Below, piece by piece: positions 24,164 to 33,413 of a stretch of 35,564 bases of DNA. The first letter of the stretch is position 1; every line of letters starts with the position of its first letter. The notes under the pieces were generated by a model. The model did not search any database and had not been told where the DNA came from. It saw only the letters and a list, made by a program, of their open reading frames with translations. This stretch comes from Acidovorax sp. MR-S7. Its GTDB lineage: Bacteria; Pseudomonadota; Gammaproteobacteria; Burkholderiales; Burkholderiaceae_C. Made by a program: the position numbers and the translations under genes. The DNA is taken from contig NZ_DF238964.1 of NCBI RefSeq assembly GCF_000400995.2, positions 1-35,564 of the forward strand, read 5' to 3'.

Positions 24164-27043
24164 TTACTTGGTCAGGACAAAACCCTTGAGCTTGGCGAAC
24201 GCGGCCTCGACCAGCGCCTTCTGCTGGTCCTGGTGCAGGTGCGAGTAACCGACGGCGGGCGACGCGGAAGCGGCGCGGCCGGCATAGCCCAGCTTCTGGC
24301 CGTCGAGCATGTTCTCGTGGATGTTGTGCTGGATGAAGAACCAGGCGCCCTGGTTCTGCGGCTCGTCCTGGCACCACACCACGTCGGTCGCGTTGGGGTA
24401 CTTCTTCAGCTCGGCGGCGAAGGCCTTGTGCGGGAACGGGTAGAGCTGCTCCACGCGCACGATGGCCACGTCGGTGGATTCCTTCTCGGTGCGCTTCTTC
24501 ACGAGGTCGTAGTACACCTTGCCCGAGCAGGCGATCACGCGCTTGACCTTGGCCGCGTTCTTCACGACGGCCTCGTTCTGCTCCGGGATCACGGTCTGGA
24601 AGCCGCCCTTGGTGAACTCGGACAGCGGCGAGGTCGCGTCCTTGTTACGCAGCAGGGACTTCGGGGTCATGATGACCAGGGGCTTGCGCAGGTTGCGCAC
24701 CATCTGGCGGCGCAGCACATGGAAGATCTGGCTGGCCGTGGTCGGCTGCACGATCTGCATGTTGGCGTCGGCCGCGAGCTGCATGAAGCGCTCCAGGCGG
24801 GCCGAGCTGTGCTCGGGGCCCTGGCCCTCGTAGCCGTGCGGCAACATCAGCGTGATGCCGTTCACGCGGCCCCACTTGACTTCGCCCGAGGCGATGAACT
24901 GGTCGATCACGACCTGCGCGCCGTTGGCGAAGTCGCCGAACTGCGCTTCCCAGATCACGAGCGTGTTGGGGTCGTTCGACGCGTAGCCGTATTCGAAGGC
25001 CAGCACGGCCTCTTCGGAAAGGATGGAGTCGATGACGACGAACGGCGCCTGGTTGTCGGCCACGTTCGAGAGCGGCACGTAGGTACCCTCGCTCCACTTC
25101 TCGCGCTTCTGGTCATGGATGACGGCGTGGCGGTGCGTGAACGTGCCGCGGCCGCAGTCCTCGCCCGACAGGCGCACGGGGTAGCCCGAAGCGACCAGCG
25201 AGGCGAAGGCCATGTGCTCGCCCATGCCCCAGTCCACGTTGACCTCGCCGCGGCCCATGGCGGCGCGGTCGTCATAGACCTTCTTCACGAGGGCGTGCGG
25301 CGTGACGCTGGCGGGGATCGTGGTGATCTTCTCGGCCAGGCGCTTCCATTCGGCCAGGGGGATGGCGGTGTCGCCGGCGTCGGTCCACTTCTGGTTCAGG
25401 AAGGGGCTCCAGTCCACCGCGTACTTGCTCTTGAAGTTGGTCAGCACCGGATCGACCGTGTGCTTGCCCGCATCCATCGCGGCGCGGTACGCCTTCACCA
25501 TGTCGTCGCCCAGCGTTTCGCCCAGGCCTTGCGCGGCCAGCTTGTCGGCGTAGAGCTTGCGCGTGCCGGGGTGCTGGCCGATCTTCTTGTACATCAGCGG
25601 CTGGGTGAGCGCGGGGGTGTCCTGCTCGTTGTGGCCCAGCTTGCGGAAGCAGACGATGTCCACCACCACGTCCTTGTCGAACTCCATGCGGAATTCGAGC
25701 GCCAGCTGCACTGCCAGGCACACTGCCTCGGGATCGTCGCCGTTCACGTGCAGCACGGGCGACTCGATCATCTTCACGATATCGGTGCAGTAGAGCGTGG
25801 AACGCGTGTCGCGCGGGTCGGACGTGGTGAAGCCGATCTGGTTGTTGATGATCAGATGCACCGTGCCGCCCGTGGTGTAGCCGCGGGTCTGGGCCAGCGC
25901 CAGGGTTTCCTGGTTCACGCCCTGGCCGGCGAAGGCGGCGTCGCCGTGCACCAGCACGGGCAGCACCTGCTTGCCTTTGGGGTCGCCGCGGCGATCCATG
26001 CGCGAGCGCACCGAGCCTTCGACCACCGGGTTCACGATCTCCAGGTGCGAGGGGTTGAACGCCAGCGACAGGTGCACCGGGCCGCCGGGGGTGGACACGT
26101 CGGAACTGAAGCCCTGGTGGTACTTCACGTCGCCCGAGGGCAGATCCTCGGGCGCGGTGTGGTCGAACTCGGCGAACAGCATGCCGGGCATCTTGCCCAG
26201 GGTGTTGACCAGCACGTTCAGGCGGCCACGGTGGGCCATGCCGATCACCACTTCCTGCACGCCGCGGGTGCCCGCGTCGTTGATGAGCTCGTCCATCGCG
26301 GCGATGAAGCTCTCGCCGCCTTCGAGCGAGAAGCGCTTCTGGCCAACGTACTTGGTGTGCAGGTAGCGCTCCAGGCCTTCGGCGGCCGTGAGGCGGTCGA
26401 GGATGCGCTTCTTCTTCTCGGCCGAGAAATTCGGCTTGCTGCGGATCGTCTCGAGCTTCTGCTGCCACCAGCGCTTCTGGTTCTGCTCGGTGGCGTACAT
26501 GTATTCGACGCCGATGGTGCCGCAATAGGTCTCGCGCAGCGCATTGAGCAGCTCGCGCAGCGACATGCTTTCCTTGCCGAAGAACGTGTTGCTGGTGTTG
26601 AACACGGTTTCCTGGTCGGCGTCGGTGAAGCCGTAGAAAGCGGGGTCGAGCTCGGGAATCTCGGGACGCTCGGTGCGCTTGAGCGGGTCCAGGTCGGCCC
26701 AGCGGGCGCCCACGTTGCGGTAGGCGGCGATCAGCTGCTGGACGGCAGTGCGCTTGCGGCCCAGGTCGGAATCGGCGCCGGCCGCCACCACGACCTTGGT
26801 GCCGCCTTGCTTGGCACGCTCGGCGAAGGCGTTGATGACCGGAAGATGGGGAACGTCCTTGGCATTGCTGCCGTCTACCGCGGGCACATGTTGCAGTGCA
26901 TCAAAGTATTCGCGCCAGGAATCCGGCACGCTACCGGGGTTGGCAAGGTAGTTTTCGTACATCTCCTCGACGTAGGGCGCATTGCCGCCGAAGAGATAGG
27001 TGTTGCCTTGGTAGGCTTGGTAGACGGACGTGGGTTCGCTCAT
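24164..27043 (-). CDS. sucA: 2-oxoglutarate dehydrogenase E1 component
   Basis: A 959-residue thiamine-diphosphate enzyme of the citric acid cycle that decarboxylates 2-oxoglutarate and transfers the succinyl group to SucB. The N-terminal segment has YLFGGNAPYVEEMYENYLANPGSVP-type E2-binding sequence. GMAHRGRLNVL is at 268-278, and the diphosphate/Mg-binding GDAAFAGQG begins at 367, with MIESPVLHVNGDDPEA and NNQIGFTT nearby. The C-terminal half has EDCGRGTFTHRHAV and LPHGYEGQGPEHSSARLERF. Length matches the usual 930-960. The ATG at 27043 has GGAGG ten bases upstream, directly after a small leader hairpin. It heads the sucA-sucB-lpdA(-zapE) cluster and diverges from the AI-2E-type gene. Confidence 0.98.
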   Translation of the reverse strand: MSEPTSVYQAYQGNTYLFGGNAPYVEEMYENYLANPGSVPDSWREYFDALQHVPAVDGSNAKDVPHLPVINAFAERAKQGGTKVVVAAGADSDLGRKRTAVQQLIAAYRNVGARWADLDPLKRTERPEIPELDPAFYGFTDADQETVFNTSNTFFGKESMSLRELLNALRETYCGTIGVEYMYATEQNQKRWWQQKLETIRSKPNFSAEKKKRILDRLTAAEGLERYLHTKYVGQKRFSLEGGESFIAAMDELINDAGTRGVQEVVIGMAHRGRLNVLVNTLGKMPGMLFAEFDHTAPEDLPSGDVKYHQGFSSDVSTPGGPVHLSLAFNPSHLEIVNPVVEGSVRSRMDRRGDPKGKQVLPVLVHGDAAFAGQGVNQETLALAQTRGYTTGGTVHLIINNQIGFTTSDPRDTRSTLYCTDIVKMIESPVLHVNGDDPEAVCLAVQLALEFRMEFDKDVVVDIVCFRKLGHNEQDTPALTQPLMYKKIGQHPGTRKLYADKLAAQGLGETLGDDMVKAYRAAMDAGKHTVDPVLTNFKSKYAVDWSPFLNQKWTDAGDTAIPLAEWKRLAEKITTIPASVTPHALVKKVYDDRAAMGRGEVNVDWGMGEHMAFASLVASGYPVRLSGEDCGRGTFTHRHAVIHDQKREKWSEGTYVPLSNVADNQAPFVVIDSILSEEAVLAFEYGYASNDPNTLVIWEAQFGDFANGAQVVIDQFIASGEVKWGRVNGITLMLPHGYEGQGPEHSSARLERFMQLAADANMQIVQPTTASQIFHVLRRQMVRNLRKPLVIMTPKSLLRNKDATSPLSEFTKGGFQTVIPEQNEAVVKNAAKVKRVIACSGKVYYDLVKKRTEKESTDVAIVRVEQLYPFPHKAFAAELKKYPNATDVVWCQDEPQNQGAWFFIQHNIHENMLDGQKLGYAGRAASASPAVGYSHLHQDQQKALVEAAFAKLKGFVLTK

Positions 27044-27058
27044 ATTCCGCTGACCTCC

Positions 27059-27075
27059 GCTTCCCTGAAGGAAGC
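27059..27075 (-). promoter_or_regulatory. Small leader hairpin next to the sucA ribosome site
   Basis: GCTTCC and GGAAGC form a 6-base stem with a 5-base loop, directly before GGAGG and the sucA ATG. It sits in the 222-base divergent gap (27044-27265), where I see no strong sigma-70 promoter for either gene. It may protect or expose the ribosome site, or may mean nothing. Confidence 0.3.
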
Positions 27076-27265
27076 TTTAGCTGGTTGGTAAACCTTCCGC
27101 GTCACGGCTGAACCGGTTTGCGGATGCGACTGTGGCAGGGGAAGGGGCCTGGTTGCGGGCGCTATTGTGCCACCGAACGCCGCGGCACGTGGCCTCGTGC
27201 GGCCTGGGGAATCCCCCTGGAGCGCTCCTGGCTTACATTTGCGCTGTCCCTTCCGTGACCCGCAC

Positions 27266-28327
27266 ATGACGTCCTCCGCACTTCAGAACCGCACCCTGCT
27301 GCTCCTGCTCGCCGCCGTGACGGTGGCCTTCGCCGCCATCCTGTGGCCCTTCAACGGCGCGGTGTTCTGGGGCGTGGTGCTCGCCATCCTGTTCGCGCCC
27401 CTGCACCGCAAGCTGCTGCGGAGCATGCCGCGCAGGCGCAACCTCGCGGCCTTCGTGACGCTGTGCGTCTGCCTGCTGATCGTGATCCTGCCGATGGCCC
27501 TTATCGGCGTGTCCCTGGCGCAGGAAGCCAGCGTCGCCTACGAACGGATGCGTTCGGGGCAGCTCAACTACGGCGCCTACCTGCAGCAGGTGCTGGCGGC
27601 GCTGCCCGCCTGGCTGCTGGCGCTGCTGGACCGCTTCCACCTCACCTCCGTGGCCGAGCTGCAGGCGCGGCTGGCCTCCGTCGGAGCCCAGGCCAGCCAG
27701 TTCCTGGCGACCAAGGCGCTGGACGTGGGCCAGAACACGCTGCAGTTCATCGTGAGCTTCGGCGTGATGCTCTACCTGCTGTTCTTCCTGCTGCGCGACG
27801 GCGTGCAGCTCGCCACCCGCGTGCGCGACGCGATCCCGATGGACGACCAGCACAAGCGGCAGCTGGCGCGCAAGTTCATCACCGTGACCCGTGCCACGGT
27901 CAAGGGCAACATCGCGGTGGCGGCCGCCCAGGGGGCGCTGGGCGGGCTGATCTTCTGGGTGCTGGACATCCAGGGACCCGTGATGTGGGGCGTTCTGATG
28001 GCCTTCCTGTCGCTGCTGCCCGCCGTGGGCGCCAGCCTGATCTGGGGCCCCGTGGCCATCTATTTCCTGGCCACAGGCGCCACCTGGCAGGCCATCACGC
28101 TCACGGCCTACGGCATCTGCGTCATCGGGCTGGTGGACAACCTGCTGCGCCCCGTTCTGGTGGGCAAGGACACGAAGATGCCCGACTACGTGGTGCTCAT
28201 CTCCACGCTGGGCGGAATGGCGCTGTTCGGCCTCACCGGTTTCGTGATCGGCCCCGTCATCGCTGCCCTGTTCATGGCCACATGGGACCTGTTCGCCCCG
28301 CCACCCGCTCCGCCCCCCGCCGAATGA
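27266..28327 (+). CDS. AI-2E family transporter (PerM-like membrane protein)
   Basis: A 353-residue inner-membrane protein with about seven to eight helices: paired helices at the N-terminus (about 9-45), one near 60-85, a long soluble stretch (about 90-160), then helices from about 165 on. FGVMLYLLFFLLRDG, KGNIAVAAAQGALGGLIFWVLDIQGPVMWGVLMAFLSLLPAVGA and DNLLRPVLVGKDTKMPDYVVLISTLGGMALFGLTGFVIGPVIAALF are typical of the AI-2E/PerM family. Members have been linked to autoinducer-2 export or to ion/H+ exchange; the substrate here is not known. I chose ATG 27266; upstream in-frame codons lack hydrophobicity. It diverges from sucA, and the cyclase gene starts 44 bases after its stop, probably in the same transcript. 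Confidence 0.9.
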   Translation: MTSSALQNRTLLLLLAAVTVAFAAILWPFNGAVFWGVVLAILFAPLHRKLLRSMPRRRNLAAFVTLCVCLLIVILPMALIGVSLAQEASVAYERMRSGQLNYGAYLQQVLAALPAWLLALLDRFHLTSVAELQARLASVGAQASQFLATKALDVGQNTLQFIVSFGVMLYLLFFLLRDGVQLATRVRDAIPMDDQHKRQLARKFITVTRATVKGNIAVAAAQGALGGLIFWVLDIQGPVMWGVLMAFLSLLPAVGASLIWGPVAIYFLATGATWQAITLTAYGICVIGLVDNLLRPVLVGKDTKMPDYVVLISTLGGMALFGLTGFVIGPVIAALFMATWDLFAPPPAPPPAE

Positions 28328-28371
28328 CGCTCCGCACGGCGCGCTGACATCCACGCGCCACAGACCCTCCC

Positions 28372-30621
28372 ATGCGCATCGCGTCGTCCCGCAGCCTGGT
28401 CACCCTGGCACTCGTGCTGTCTCTCGGGGTGGGCGCCCTGTTCGCCCGCGCCATCCTCACGATCCGCGACGACCAGTGGGCCTACGCGCGGCACATCAAT
28501 TCCACGCTGGCCCACACGATCGAGCAGAACATCGCGCGTACCGTCACCGGCTTCGACCACTCGCTGGCGGGCGTCGTCAACACGCTGGGCCAGTACGACC
28601 TGCAGGCCATCCCGCCGGGCATGCGCCACGCGCTGCTGTTCGACCACTCGCTGCGCACCCGCGGCCTGGGCTCCGTCGCCGTGCTGGACGCCAACGGCGA
28701 CGTGGTGCTCGACTCCGAATACGCCGCACCGCGCAAGATCAACCTGGCCGACCGGGAGTATTTCCGCGCCCACCTGCGCGACGGCTACCAGGGGCTGTAC
28801 ATCGGCGCGCCCATCCGCTCCCGGCTGGCGGACGGTGCCCACAGCCTGCCCATGAGCCGCGCCTACTTCCACAGCGACGGCAGTTTCGCTGGCGTGGTGG
28901 TCGGCTCGATCCGCATCGAATACTTCAAGGAGTTGTTCGCCTCGGTGGACCTGGGCGCCATGAGCCGCATCGACCTGTGGCGCCACGACGGCAGCGCCGT
29001 GGCCCAGTTCCCCGCGGGGCCGCAGGAGCCCGCCCTCCTCGACGCCCAGCACCTCGCCCGGCTGAATGCCAGCGGGCACGGCACCTTCACCGGGCCCGAC
29101 GTGCAGGACGGCGAGCGCCGCCTGCACGCCTTCCGGCACGTGGACGGCTACCCGCTCATCGTGAGCGTGGGCCAGTCGGTGGACACCATCCTGGCCCAGT
29201 GGCGCCGCAGCGCGCTGGTGCTGGGCGGCTTCGCGCTGCTGCTCATGGCCTGTGGCGTGGGCCTCACGCAGCTGTTCGCGCGCGAGCTCCGGCGCCGCCA
29301 GGACATCGGCACGCAGCTCAAGCAGGCGGAACACGACCTGCGCACCATCCTGAACAACCTGCCCTCCTTCGTCGGCTACTGGGACAGGGGCCTGCGCAAC
29401 CGCTTCGCGAACCAGGCCTACCAGGACTGGCTGGGCGTCAGCGCCGAGCAGCTGCGTGCCCAGCAACTGCCCGAGATCGTCGGCGAGCTGACCTACGGGC
29501 AGATACGCTCCCATGTGGAGCGGGCCCTCGAAGGGCAGCGGCAGACCTATGAGCGCAGCGTGCGCCTGCCTTCGGGGCAGGAGTGCCACCTGCAGGTCTC
29601 CTACATCCCCGACGTCGAGGACGCCCAGGTGCAGGGCTTCTTCGTGCAGATCGACGACCTCACCGAGCGCAAGCACATGGAGGACCTGCTCTTCGAGGAA
29701 AAGGAGATGGTGCGGCTCACGCTGCAGTCCATCGGCGACGCCGTGATCTGCACCGATGCGCGCGGCCACGTCACCTACCTCAACCCGATGGCGGAGCTGG
29801 CCACGGGCTGGCAGGCCTTCGACGCCGCCGACCGGCACGTGGACGAGGTGGCCCCGCTGCAGATGCCCGCGCACCAGGGCGATGCCTCCAGCCCCGTTGT
29901 GCGCGTGCTCGCGGGCTCGGGCGCCGCCTCCCAGCGCGGGCTGGTGCTGCGCCGCCGCGACGGCCGGCTGGTGGACATCGAGGAATCCGCCAGCCCCATC
30001 ACCGACCGCCACGGGCAGGTCACCGGCGCGGTGATCGTCCTGCGCGACGTGACCGAGGCCATGGCCCTGTCGCGCCGCATGGCGCATCTGGCGCAGCACG
30101 ACGTGCTCACCAACCTGCCCAACCGCGTGCTGCTGCAGGACCGTGCCCAGCAGGCCATGGCCCACGCGAAGCGCGACGGCCACACGCTGGCGCTGCTGTA
30201 CCTCGACCTGGACGGGTTCAAGCAGGTCAACGACACGCTGGGCCACGACGCGGGCGACCTGCTGCTGGTGGAGGTGGCGCAGCGCCTCACCGCTGCCGTG
30301 CGCGGCTCCGACACCGTGTGCCGCCAGGGGGGCGACGAATTCGTGGTGCTGCTGCCCGCGCTGGACACTGCGGAGCAGGCCTGCGTGGTCGCGCGCAAGA
30401 TGATGGCTGCGTGCGAAGCCCCTTTCGACCTGCAAGGCCGGGCCGTGCGCATCGGCCTGAGCGGCGGCATCGCCCTCTACCCCGGCCCCGGGCAGACGTT
30501 CGAGGAGCTGGCCCGCTGCGCCGACACGGCCATGTATGCCGCCAAGCGCAACGGGCGCAGCCAGTTCCGCCTCTACGTGGGTGCGGACGCCGAACCCGAG
30601 CGGGTTCCCGCGTCCGCCTGA
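28372..30621 (+). CDS. Membrane diguanylate cyclase with periplasmic sensor, two PAS domains and GGDEF
   Basis: A 749-residue c-di-GMP synthase. A transmembrane helix (about 8-30) and a second (about 280-302) bracket a periplasmic domain (about 31-279) that looks like a double-PDC/dCACHE sensor (VAVLDANGDVVLDSE, FRAHLRDGYQGLYIGAP). A PAS domain follows at about 322-432 and another at about 445-565 (IGDAVICTDARGHVTYLNPMAE). The GGDEF domain (about 570-740) begins HDVLTNLPNR; the active-site motif is intact as GGDEF at 653-657, and the product-inhibition I-site RGSD (644-647) sits exactly five residues before it. No EAL domain follows, so it should synthesise c-di-GMP in response to an external and a cytoplasmic cue. 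The stop is two bases from the convergent Bug gene. Confidence 0.94.
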   Translation: MRIASSRSLVTLALVLSLGVGALFARAILTIRDDQWAYARHINSTLAHTIEQNIARTVTGFDHSLAGVVNTLGQYDLQAIPPGMRHALLFDHSLRTRGLGSVAVLDANGDVVLDSEYAAPRKINLADREYFRAHLRDGYQGLYIGAPIRSRLADGAHSLPMSRAYFHSDGSFAGVVVGSIRIEYFKELFASVDLGAMSRIDLWRHDGSAVAQFPAGPQEPALLDAQHLARLNASGHGTFTGPDVQDGERRLHAFRHVDGYPLIVSVGQSVDTILAQWRRSALVLGGFALLLMACGVGLTQLFARELRRRQDIGTQLKQAEHDLRTILNNLPSFVGYWDRGLRNRFANQAYQDWLGVSAEQLRAQQLPEIVGELTYGQIRSHVERALEGQRQTYERSVRLPSGQECHLQVSYIPDVEDAQVQGFFVQIDDLTERKHMEDLLFEEKEMVRLTLQSIGDAVICTDARGHVTYLNPMAELATGWQAFDAADRHVDEVAPLQMPAHQGDASSPVVRVLAGSGAASQRGLVLRRRDGRLVDIEESASPITDRHGQVTGAVIVLRDVTEAMALSRRMAHLAQHDVLTNLPNRVLLQDRAQQAMAHAKRDGHTLALLYLDLDGFKQVNDTLGHDAGDLLLVEVAQRLTAAVRGSDTVCRQGGDEFVVLLPALDTAEQACVVARKMMAACEAPFDLQGRAVRIGLSGGIALYPGPGQTFEELARCADTAMYAAKRNGRSQFRLYVGADAEPERVPASA

Positions 30622-30623
30622 CC

Positions 30624-31601
30624 TCATTCAGGCTCGATGCCCGCCGCCTTGATGACCTGGCCCCACTTGCGCGTTTCCTCGGTCTGGAACTTGGCCAGCT
30701 CCTCGGGCGTCGTCGTCCATGCCTCGGAACCCGCCGTGGCGAAGAACGACTGCGCCGCCGCGCTCTTCGTGGCCTTGCCCAGCAGCTCGTTCAGCCGCGC
30801 CACCACGGGGGCGGGCGTGCCGTCGGGCACATAGGCCGCGAACCAATAGCCCATGTCGTAGCCCTTCACGCCCGCCTCGGCGATGGTGGGCACGTCGGGC
30901 AGCTGCGTGCTGCGCTTCTGGGTGGAATAGCCCAGCGCACGCAGCTTGCCCGCCTTGATCTGCGGCACGCCCGTGGAGGTGTCGGTGATCATCAAGTCGA
31001 TCTGCCCGCCCAGCAGGTCGGTGATGGCCAGCGGGTTGCTCTTGTAGGGCACGTGCAGGATGTCCACGCCCGCGAGCTGCTTGAGCATCTCCCCGGCCAT
31101 GCGGCTGGAGGAGCTGCCGCTGCCGAAGGTCAGCTTGCCCGGGCTCTTCTTCGCGGCGGCCAGCACGTCGGCCACGCTCTTGTAGGGAGCGCCGGCATTC
31201 ACCACCAGCACCTGGCCGCCCTTGCCCAGGCCGGTCACGGGTGCGAAGTCCTTCACCGGGTCGTAGGACAGCTTCTTGTACAGGTGCTCGTTGGCCGCAT
31301 GCGTGGTATTGGTGGTGATGAGCACCGTGTAGCCGTCGGCCGGCGCCTTGGCCACGGCCTGCGCGGCGATCATGCCGCTCGCACCCGCCTTGTTGTCCAC
31401 CACCACGGGCTGCTTGGTGTCGGTGGTGACGGACTGGCCCAGCGCGCGGGCGAGCTGGTCGGTGGCGCTGCCCGCCGCGAACGGCACGACGAAGGTGATG
31501 GCCTTGGCCGGATAGGCAGGCGCCTGGGCGTGCGCCAGGCCGCAGAAGGCCAGCGCGGCGGCTGCGGCAATGGCGTGGCGGCGGGATGCGGTGCGGTTCA
31601 T
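30624..31601 (-). CDS. Bug-family (TctC-like) periplasmic solute-binding protein
   Basis: A 325-residue periplasmic receptor. The signal peptide ends LAHA|QAPAYPAKAITFVVPFAAGSATDQLAR, the standard Bug start, with GxxxD at the first loop. DNKAGASGMIAA, HVPYKSNPLAITDLLGGQIDLMITD and DVPTIAEAGVKGY are family signatures. Bug proteins bind small carboxylates, amides or amino acids, sometimes for a TctAB transporter and often as orphans; no tctA or tctB is present here. AAGGAG precedes the ATG. It lies 36 bases after the small AtuA-like gene in what looks like a three-gene operon, so its ligand is probably a substrate or product of the AtuA-like pair. Confidence 0.95.
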   Translation of the reverse strand: MNRTASRRHAIAAAAALAFCGLAHAQAPAYPAKAITFVVPFAAGSATDQLARALGQSVTTDTKQPVVVDNKAGASGMIAAQAVAKAPADGYTVLITTNTTHAANEHLYKKLSYDPVKDFAPVTGLGKGGQVLVVNAGAPYKSVADVLAAAKKSPGKLTFGSGSSSSRMAGEMLKQLAGVDILHVPYKSNPLAITDLLGGQIDLMITDTSTGVPQIKAGKLRALGYSTQKRSTQLPDVPTIAEAGVKGYDMGYWFAAYVPDGTPAPVVARLNELLGKATKSAAAQSFFATAGSEAWTTTPEELAKFQTEETRKWGQVIKAAGIEPE

Positions 31602-31637
31602 GGTTTTGTCTCCTTGGGTTCGTGGATGGGAAAGAGG

Positions 31638-32003
31638 TCAGGCGGGCGGGCCCGCGAGATGCGGCTGCAGGCTGGCGGGCACCTGCACGGGCATGTCCAG
31701 CAGCAGGAACGAGAGTGCCTTGCCATGGCTGTCGAGGTTCAGCGCGTCGTTCACGCCGCCGTCGAGCACGCCGTCGAGCACGAAGTTCATCGCGTGCAGG
31801 TTCGGCAGCAGGTGGCGCGTGACGCGGGAGGGGCGGCGGCGCGCGAACTGGCGGGCCACGGCCTCCTCGGTGACCTGCGCGGCCAGCACGTCCCAGAGCG
31901 CGGGGTGCCATGCGATCACGCTGATGTTGGAGCGGTCGCCCTTGTCGCCGGTGCGGCCGTGGGCCAGGCGGTACAGGGGCACGGTGAGTTCGGTATCGGT
32001 CAT
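31638..32003 (-). CDS. Small AtuA-like protein (AtuA C-terminal-type domain)
   Basis: A 121-residue soluble protein. YRLAHGRTGDKGDRSNISVIAWHP is the conserved opening of the small domain found fused to, or beside, the AtuA/DUF1446 large domain. The C-terminal part has LPNLHAMNFVLDGVLDGGVNDALNLDSHGKALSFLLLDMPVQVP. In many bacteria the two are one polypeptide; here they are separate genes with a 4-base gap, so they probably form a complex. The biochemical activity is not established; atu genes were named from acyclic terpene utilisation in Pseudomonas. No other terpene or leucine catabolic gene lies in the window, so a terpene substrate is not supported locally. Confidence 0.85.
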   Translation of the reverse strand: MTDTELTVPLYRLAHGRTGDKGDRSNISVIAWHPALWDVLAAQVTEEAVARQFARRRPSRVTRHLLPNLHAMNFVLDGVLDGGVNDALNLDSHGKALSFLLLDMPVQVPASLQPHLAGPPA

Positions 32004-32007
32004 CGCG

Positions 32008-33360
32008 TCACTCCATCATCATGAAGCCGGTTTCGACGGCCGCGCGCGGCACCAGGCACGAGACGGTGCCCAGGCGCGGCCGCATGGCCGTGCGCACGCC
32101 GCCGCCGCCGGCAGGGCCGGCGCAATAGAGCGCGGTGACCTCGCGCACGAGGCGCTGGGCATCGGCATGGGAGGGCAGCTGCCATGCGGCGCGCAGGCGC
32201 ACGTCCTGCACTCCCGGCGGCAGCCGGCCTTCGAGCCAGGCGCTGTCGTCGCCCTCGAAGATGCTGGCCACGCCGATCAGGTCGATGCGCAGCGGCGCCA
32301 TGCCGGCCAGCCGCTCGCGCAGCACTTGGCCCGCGAGCCGCGCGCGCTCGGCGGCGCGGGGGCCGGCGTAGGAAATCTCGCCCTCGGCGAACCAGCCCGA
32401 CTCGAAGCACACGTTGACCTTGAGCGTGTCGGGCCGCGCATGGCCGAGCACGCCTTCGAGGCGCACGCGGTCCGGGCCGGCCTGCGCGACGCGGGCGGCC
32501 GTGATGTCGGCCACCACGTCGGGCGTGAGGTAGGCGGCGGGGTCGTGCAGTTCGTAGAGCAGCTGTTCCTTGACCGTGCGCTCGTCGATGCGCCCGCCCG
32601 TGCCCTCGGGCTTGGCGATGGTGCAGTGGCCGTCGGCATCGATCTCGGTGATGGGATAGCCCAGCCGCGCGAGACCCGGCACGTCCTTGTAGCCCGGATC
32701 GGCGAAGTAGCCGCCCGTGACCTGGGAGCCGCATTCGAGCAGGTGCCCGGCCATGGTGGCGCGCGCGAGGCGATCCCAGTCGTCCATGCGCCAGCCGAAA
32801 TGGGCGAGCGCCGGGCCCAGCACGAGCGAAGGGTCGGCCACACGGCCGCAGACCACCACGTCGGCACCCGCACGCAGCGCATCGGCGATGGGCAGCGCGC
32901 CGATGTAGGCGTTGGCGCTGGCGATGGGCTCGGTGGGCATGCGATCGCCCAGCGCCTGGGCCAGCATGCCGCGGTGCTGCGGGCCGCTCAGGTCGTCGCC
33001 GTGAACGACCGCGATGCGCGGCGCGCGGGCGCCGAGCTCCTGCGCCAGCTGCGCGATGCGCCGCGCGGCGCCCGCCGGGTTGGCCGCGCCGAAGTTGCTC
33101 ACGATGCGCACGCCGTGCGCGAGGCAGCGCGCGAGCACGGGGCGCAGCAGGTCGTCCAGCAGCGGCTCGTAGCCCGCGTCCGGCTGGCCGCGGCGCGCCA
33201 GCTGGGCGAGCGCCAGCGTGCGCTCGGCCAGCGTCTCGAAGATCAGCACCGCCGGGCGGCCGCTGGCGATCAGCGCCTCGACCACGGGCGCCGCCGCATC
33301 GGTGCGGTCGCCCGAGAAGCCCGCCGCGCAGCCGATGTGCAGGGGTTGCGTGTTGTCCAT
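32008..33360 (-). CDS. AtuA-like (DUF1446) large protein
   Basis: A 450-residue soluble protein of the AtuA/DUF1446 family. Recognisable features are IGCAAGFSGDRTDAAAPVVEAL at the start (residues 9-30), RIVSNFGAANPAGAARRI (about 84-101), AVVHGDDL, NAYIGALPIADALRAGADVVVCGRVADPSLVLGP (about 149-182), HLLECGSQVTGGYFADPGYKDV and KPEGTGGRIDERTVKEQLLYEL. The enzyme activity of the family is unproven. GGAG lies eight bases before the ATG. It is the first gene of a minus-strand set with the small AtuA-like protein and a Bug receptor, and it diverges from a LysR gene, whose product is the likely regulator. No truncation is seen. Confidence 0.9.
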   Translation of the reverse strand: MDNTQPLHIGCAAGFSGDRTDAAAPVVEALIASGRPAVLIFETLAERTLALAQLARRGQPDAGYEPLLDDLLRPVLARCLAHGVRIVSNFGAANPAGAARRIAQLAQELGARAPRIAVVHGDDLSGPQHRGMLAQALGDRMPTEPIASANAYIGALPIADALRAGADVVVCGRVADPSLVLGPALAHFGWRMDDWDRLARATMAGHLLECGSQVTGGYFADPGYKDVPGLARLGYPITEIDADGHCTIAKPEGTGGRIDERTVKEQLLYELHDPAAYLTPDVVADITAARVAQAGPDRVRLEGVLGHARPDTLKVNVCFESGWFAEGEISYAGPRAAERARLAGQVLRERLAGMAPLRIDLIGVASIFEGDDSAWLEGRLPPGVQDVRLRAAWQLPSHADAQRLVREVTALYCAGPAGGGGVRTAMRPRLGTVSCLVPRAAVETGFMMME

Positions 33361-33413
33361 CTGGTTGTCTCCTGCAAGCCAATGTAGGCTGGCGGCGTTG
33401 TTTTGTGAAATAG

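Noticed and set aside
22946-27091. 1381-codon open frame on the plus strand antisense to sucB and sucA
   Set aside because: Its translation is His/Gly/Val/Leu-rich low-complexity sequence without domains, typical of the frame opposite highly GC-rich genes. The minus-strand genes are unmistakable.
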